A DNA stretch of 64,000 nt from Gymnothorax reevesii (taxonomy: Eukaryota > Chordata > Actinopteri > Anguilliformes > Muraenidae), in assembly GCA_029721435.1 (NCBI GenBank), contig CM056576.1, positions 65,987,876 through 66,051,875 of the forward strand, in the 5' to 3' direction. Below, piece by piece: positions 59,656 through 64,000 of the stretch. Made by a program: the position numbers and the translations under genes. A model generated the notes under the pieces. The model saw only the letters and a list, made by a program, of their open reading frames with translations. It did no database searches and was not told where the DNA came from. Position 1 is the first letter of the stretch. The number at the start of each line of letters is the position of its first letter.

Positions 59656-61355
59656 ACATATATTACCCATACAATCCTAGTGATTTGAATTGTGGATTTT
59701 TGTTGTGGTCGATCTGTCATGCAGTTTTTGCATAATTTATTGGTTTAATTTATCCTAATTTATTTGATTGTGATTTTTTTTTTACTGAGGATGTACTGTA
59801 ATTTTATTTAGTAGGATCACACAATATTATCAAATTATCAATTATGAAGAGACAAAAAGTGCAAGTAGTCAATTGAAATAAAAAAATGTTTCAAGGTGAG
59901 CTTGGCAGCTACTCAAGAGAGGAAAACATAAAATTTACAAAATAAATTTTTCTTGTTTGGATGATGAAATTATTATTTTTTGTGTGTTAGGCATTTTGTA
60001 TACTCTCCAGACTTTTACCTTTGCTTTGTACCACCAACAAGACAGTAGTTCAATTGCCTCTTGTGCCTTCCATCTTCTCTGAACTGAATGTATGTGCAGT
60101 ATATATGCAAGCTTGTGCAGAATAAATACAAATTCCAAACTTTGTTTCTCAGCGTTACTTTGACAATAGAAGACTTAATAAAGACAGTTTGTGGAAAGAA
60201 CACAACGTGTTGCTGAAGGCCTAAAACCATCATAATAAATGTTCTTAATTTGGGAAATGTATAGCATTCTTCTTAACATACTCCCTTCCATTATCAGTGA
60301 AATATCATTAAGCCTTATCTCTTATTGGCCCAAAAGATAATTTTTAAGAAGTCAACAGTTTCTCAGAAAAAATCATGAATGTTGGTGAATGAATGCATGA
60401 ACTTATAGTGGTCTCTCTCTTAATGCATATCGAATGCTTCAGCTTTCCTGAAGCATCCTATGGACCATATTACAATATGAATGATACTATTTTTCCTTGA
60501 GTTCAACTGTCTTAATGACCCATCAATGGGAGTGGCTCTCCGGTGTAACTTTAATCATTCACATTGGATGTAGGGCTGTCAAACAATTGTTTAAATTGTA
60601 AGGGAATTTGAATTCTAATATTATAATGTATTTTCAGACTCAAAAGTGTCAATTTAATTTGAGAAAAAATAATGTTATCCAATTAAAGCTGGATTTATAA
60701 TTGACATAATTGTCACAAGCCTCGCGGTGGTGCCCAGGCAGCCTACATTATTGTGTGACTGCATTTTCTTCCTTCCATACTTCATGTATATTTAGGGAAT
60801 TGAATGGAATATCACCTCGGGGCAAGGTCAAAACCAAAAATCCTTTCATTCCACTGGTTGGTGAAAGTGAGCAGGCATTTTCAATTGTGTTATTCAGAGT
60901 TCACTTATGGCATTGCTATGTCAGGACAGCTCCAATCGAAGCTGGCTTCAAACTGTTTTCAGACTATAAATTCAATGCTTTTGTAATGCTTTAACATTAG
61001 TGATAAATAGCTAGGTAGACGTGTGACATGATACTCCATCGGACATTACAAATGGTTACGGAGTTAAGCTTCTGCCTAATGTTAGCTTCACTGCTAACAT
61101 TGTTATGCTCAAAGAGGCGTGAATTTTATGGGTGCTTGTCAGAGTAAAAGATTTCTGTTGGATTTTTAAATTCTTCAGAGTTTTATTCATTTATGCTGTG
61201 TCCCCACAGCTAAAGCATGAGCAACATGAAAGGAGGAGGAATACTTCTTAATGTGATACTCTCAACGTAGAGAATGGTCGCACATCCAAATAAACGAATC
61301 AAGACGGAATATAGATATACCTTTATTGTCGGCAAACATTAAAAAGCGGGAATGC

Positions 61356-61384
61356 GTTTCAGCTGAATCAAGCCTTCGTCTGAG
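61356..61384 (-). ncRNA. Hammerhead-like motif, left palindrome arm, mutated core
   Basis: On the reverse strand CAGACGA replaces CTGACGA, stem II reads GGCTTGATTCAGCT with a weakened pairing, and GAAACGCATT follows. The U-to-A change in the CUGA box and the weakened stem should abolish cleavage. Confidence 0.5.
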
Positions 61385-61399
61385 CGGAGAGAGAAGTCT

Positions 61400-61431
61400 C
61401 TGACGAAGGCTTGATTAAGCCGAAACGCGTT
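61400..61431 (+). ncRNA. Hammerhead-ribozyme-like motif, intact core
   Basis: CTGACGA at 61400-61406 fits CUGANGA. GGCTT and AAGCC form a 5-bp stem II around GATT. GAAA at 61422-61425 follows at once, then CGCG and TT, so the minimal stem III (A-CGCG-U) and an allowed U at the cleavage position can be drawn. Stem I is weak: CT with AG, then AAG with CTT across an internal loop. Minimal hammerheads are known in Penelope-like retroelements. Activity is inference. Confidence 0.55.
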
Positions 61432-61755
61432 AGCGCTTTTTAGTGTTTGCCGACAATAAAGGTATATCATATTCCATCTTGATTCGTTTATTTGGATGTG
61501 CGACCATTCTCTACGTTGAGAGTATCACATTATTTGTTCCCTTCCACACTCCTTGTGGAACTCCTCTTGCTGCAGCGCAACTTTTTTTCCATTTTTTCGA
61601 GGAATACGTTTTGTTTTGAATTTTTATAAATGTCTCGAATAATGAACTCCGAAAGTCCATTGACTTCCATTCATTCTGTGTGTACCCATAAGTTTTTGTT
61701 CAGTTGTGATGAAATGTATACATTCCTGATTCATTTAAGGGCAGAAAGCTTTAGT

Positions 61756-61980
61756 TTAACCCCTTTGCGCAGAAGCCAAATCTGGCTATTTATGTGTTCC
61801 CTTATTTAAGGCTTTATAAATCAAGATTGCAGCTTCAAGGAGAGGAAAAGGGCTGCAAACATAAAAAATCATCATAAAAATTCAGCATTGAAATCGTGAA
61901 AAAAATAAAACTGAATATTGAAAAATAGCTGGAGATTAAAACTATACATTTCTGGGATCATAAACTCCTTGACCACAAGT
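61756..61980. mobile_element. Half copy of the piggyBac-like MITE
   Basis: TTAACCCCTTTGCGCAGAAG matches the left end of the MITE at 54120, and TTAAGGCTTT corresponds to its TTAAGCTTTAGAA region. No right end was found, so the true right border is unknown. Confidence 0.5.
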
Positions 61981-62379
61981 ATTCTTCATCTGAGCATGAA
62001 ATTCTAAATTATCTTTCGGAGCGAAATAAGACGGCACTTTAGGTGGCTCCCGGAACTCTAAGATCCCTACAGTCTATGATTATAACGGATCAGACATTCC
62101 ACTATCAGAAACAAGCAGGCAATATGCTACCCTAGATTGAGCAGAATGGGGCAAGGAACATGGCAGGGGGTCTACCAAAGTGCTTGTGCAGTTTGCTTTT
62201 TAAACAAGCCAAAACCTCAGCATTTGATTTCATTGAATCAGGTATTAATTCTGAAACAAAGAGCCACATTAAGCAAAATGCTACCACATGCAGTATTATC
62301 AGCAAGGAAAAACGGTTACTCTTACTGTTCACTGTGGAAAACAAGCTCTGTGATCATCATAGCTATGGTAAACTGAGAA

Positions 62380-62830
62380 TAACTAGAAAAAGAGGTGTCA
62401 GCACTCAAAAATATTCTTTAGGTTGTTTTATTTAGGCAAGGCACAACGGACACGTTTTGACACGTGGTCTTCTTCAGCATTGTGAACACTACGCGGAAAA
62501 GCACCTTAAATAAAGGAAGCAAACCAAAGCATCATAGATACAACTTTCAAAGTAAAACTTCGCTTCCTGGTATGGGCTATTCCGCAGAGTAATACCTTGT
62601 ACAAAAACCTATATAAATAACAATAGATCTGTATTAGCAGTAAATCAGCAATTACAAAATACATCATTACAAGTAATAAAAGGACAACAACTTGTGAAAA
62701 CTATTACAAAAAACATTATAAAAAAACATCCAAGTTGGAGCTCCACATTTAGACCTTTTGGATACTCTGTTTGCAAAGTGTGTATCCAAAAAGCCTCCCT
62801 TTAAGCTGAGAATAAAAAATACATAACCGC
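62380..62830 (-). mobile_element. Penelope-like element, 3' end with hammerhead-like motif
   Basis: On the reverse strand, REAFWIHTLQTEYPKGLN (about 62818-62745) is the C-terminal peptide that follows the GIY-YIG endonuclease in Penelope-like proteins, usually REx(F/Y)WIxxLxTxxPxGLN. About 260 bases of 3' UTR lead to the hammerhead-like motif at 62477-62449 and AATAAAACAACC near 62436-62425. The element is truncated upstream of the peptide. This is the best evidence in the window that the AATAAA-hammerhead ends belong to Penelope-like elements. Confidence 0.7.
62449..62477 (-). ncRNA. Hammerhead-like motif in the Penelope-like 3' end
   Basis: Reverse strand: CTGAAGA (fits CUGANGA), then AGACCACGTGTC with a 3-bp stem II (GAC/GTC), AAAA where GAAA is expected, and CGTGTC, giving the usual A-CGUG-U stem III with C at the cleavage site. 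The G-to-A change at core position 12 would be expected to inactivate it. Confidence 0.55.
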
Positions 62831-64000
62831 CAAACCATAAGTAAAAAAAAAAAGAAAAAAGATTATGGATATCCAAAATGCCAATATTGGTCGACTCTTA
62901 ATTTTCGATTTGGATATTCACCGATGTCGATATATGTGGGCTATCTTTCCCCCCAAACTAATCTTAGGCAACATGTCAGATCTCCTGTCGGGGCATTAAC
63001 ACATCATGTCAAGTTTTCTCGTGATGCCCCACTGGATGCATTCACAAATGCAACAAAAGGCTTCCCAAATGTAAACAATTAGAAAATATAAGGAAACAAC
63101 TGAAGTTATGGAAAAAGTGCCATATTTATTTTTTAAAAATTTGTCTCAACAGTTTGGATCACACTCTCCCTGAGATAATCCTGACAATGCCCCCTACACC
63201 TAGACAATTTGACTACTTCACAAATTTTAAAATATTGGACCAGTACAACTGTGTGCAGCAAGTAAGGCTGACTAAAATTAAAAGCAAGTGATTAAATTTT
63301 GGCATTTCAAGGCCAAAGTACAGCTGAGATAATCCAAAGTTCAAATTCAGCTATGCTGGCAGATATTTAGTCTTCCCAGTGGGCCAGACTTCCAATCGGT
63401 GTGCTTTTAAATTTTGCTGCCACCTGGCAGTGGAATGCAACAATAGCCTATATCAAGCCAACGAAAATAACTAATGCACACAGTTGCTTTGGCGTGGTGC
63501 TGCGCTTTCTGAGTGCTATTGTTACATCGGTTTTCATTATACGCAAAAAATCCTAATATCTTTTCCGATATTACATTTTTCTGCAAATAAGGACATCCCT
63601 AAAAATTATGAAATTGCACTTACTCATAAAATGAACAAAAACCTTTCTTAATTGAATTCCTCCGGAGTCCTAGGTCTATTCAGTAAAAGGAACCCTCCAG
63701 TCCTGTTTAATTTGGAATAATTCCCATTGTCCAAGTCCTTATCGCATTTAAAAATCCCTTAAATGTAAGTGAGCACTTTAGGCTGGTTTTGGAAGTCTTT
63801 ATTACTGTGCAATTGTGTCATTTTCAGCTGCGCAATATGAAGAGAAGACTACCTAACTGCTGGTACGCAAAGGTTTAAATACCTTTCTGATGATCTTATC
63901 AATGTCTTCCAGTTACCTTGGAAAGTTTATACTCTCTGGAATTGGATAAGAAATATGTCAATCAATAGATCATTACTGGGGAAGTTTCATGTGGGTGTGA
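62831..64000. other. Distal flank, no feature recognised
   Basis: 1.2 kb of AT-rich sequence with no gene, RNA gene or transposon signature that I can support. Confidence 0.45.

Larger units (their letters stand above)
57326..61250. other. 3' flank, no gene seen
   Basis: 3.9 kb, AT-rich, with CA repeats at 58277-58373 and a small perfect inverted repeat at 59623-59655. No coding or transposon signature. It may include distal 3' UTR; AATAAA occurs again, for example near 60122. Confidence 0.4.
61251..61530. mobile_element. 280-bp palindrome of two head-to-head Penelope-like ends
   Basis: The left arm (61251-61383) and right arm (about 61399-61530) are near-perfect inverted repeats of about 130 bases around a 15-base spacer. 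Each arm holds GTCGGCAAAC, CCTTTATTGT and a hammerhead-like core. Inward-to-outward order is hammerhead core, AATAAA, GATTCGTTTATTTGG, GTGATACTCTCAACG. AATAAA next to a hammerhead motif is typical of Penelope-like terminal sequence. Confidence 0.75.

Noticed and set aside
1..64000. CRISPR arrays, rRNA genes, complete tRNA genes, mitochondrial insertions and endogenous retrovirus envelope genes
   Set aside because: Looked for and not seen; the direct repeats present are microsatellites, a minisatellite and transposon ends.

Overview
This window is vertebrate, almost certainly ray-finned fish, chromosomal DNA. Three exons encode the C-terminal Homeo-Prospero domain of a PROX1-type transcription factor. 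They lie in very long AT-rich introns filled with decayed fish-type transposons: Tc1-like, Ty3/gypsy, a CR1/L2/Rex1-type LINE, Penelope-like, tRNA-derived SINEs and MITEs. No bacterial-type genes, operons, rRNA genes or CRISPR arrays are present. Most open frames are chance, microsatellite or transposon frames.

Layout, all of PROX1 on the + strand: exon at 45-146 (34 codons), intron of 26.5 kb, exon at 26662-26856 (65 codons), intron of 28.1 kb, terminal coding exon at 54953-55138 (61 codons plus TAA), then a repeat-poor candidate 3' UTR. The three pieces are all phase 0 and give 160 residues, the whole homeodomain plus Prospero domain. The start codon and the long N-terminal exon lie upstream of the window.

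Intron 1 (147-26661) carries a nest of elements. A Tc1-like end (5671-5758) is interrupted by a second Tc1-like family (5761-8291), which is itself interrupted by a TTAA-flanked element (6047-7098). A reverse-strand Ty3/gypsy relic (about 8340-12060) contains another member of that TTAA family. A LINE (about 12345-16547) is split by a Tc1-like element inserted straight after its FADD catalytic motif. That Tc1 copy holds a Penelope-like scrap. Further on are a degenerate minisatellite, a probable hAT-type element, a 189-bp foldback, a third Tc1-like family with a SINE inside it, and a free SINE.

Intron 2 (26857-54952) has a possible enhancer core near 29470-29530, a third copy of the second Tc1 family, a full-length Tc1-like element with both ends, a forward Ty3/gypsy relic of the same family as the one in intron 1, and a fourth Tc1 copy split by a SINE with an exact 11-bp target duplication. 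It also has several Z-DNA-prone microsatellites and a piggyBac-like MITE. Downstream of the gene are a 280-bp palindrome made of Penelope-like ends with a hammerhead-ribozyme core, and a second Penelope-like 3' end.

The observations most worth following are: (1) the hammerhead-like motifs in Penelope-like ends, one inside a long palindrome; (2) two TTAA-type elements carrying the same basic-peptide exon; (3) a tandem NAGNAG acceptor at the last PROX1 exon; (4) the intronic TEAD/homeodomain-site cluster. All calls come from reading the sequence; no database search was possible.
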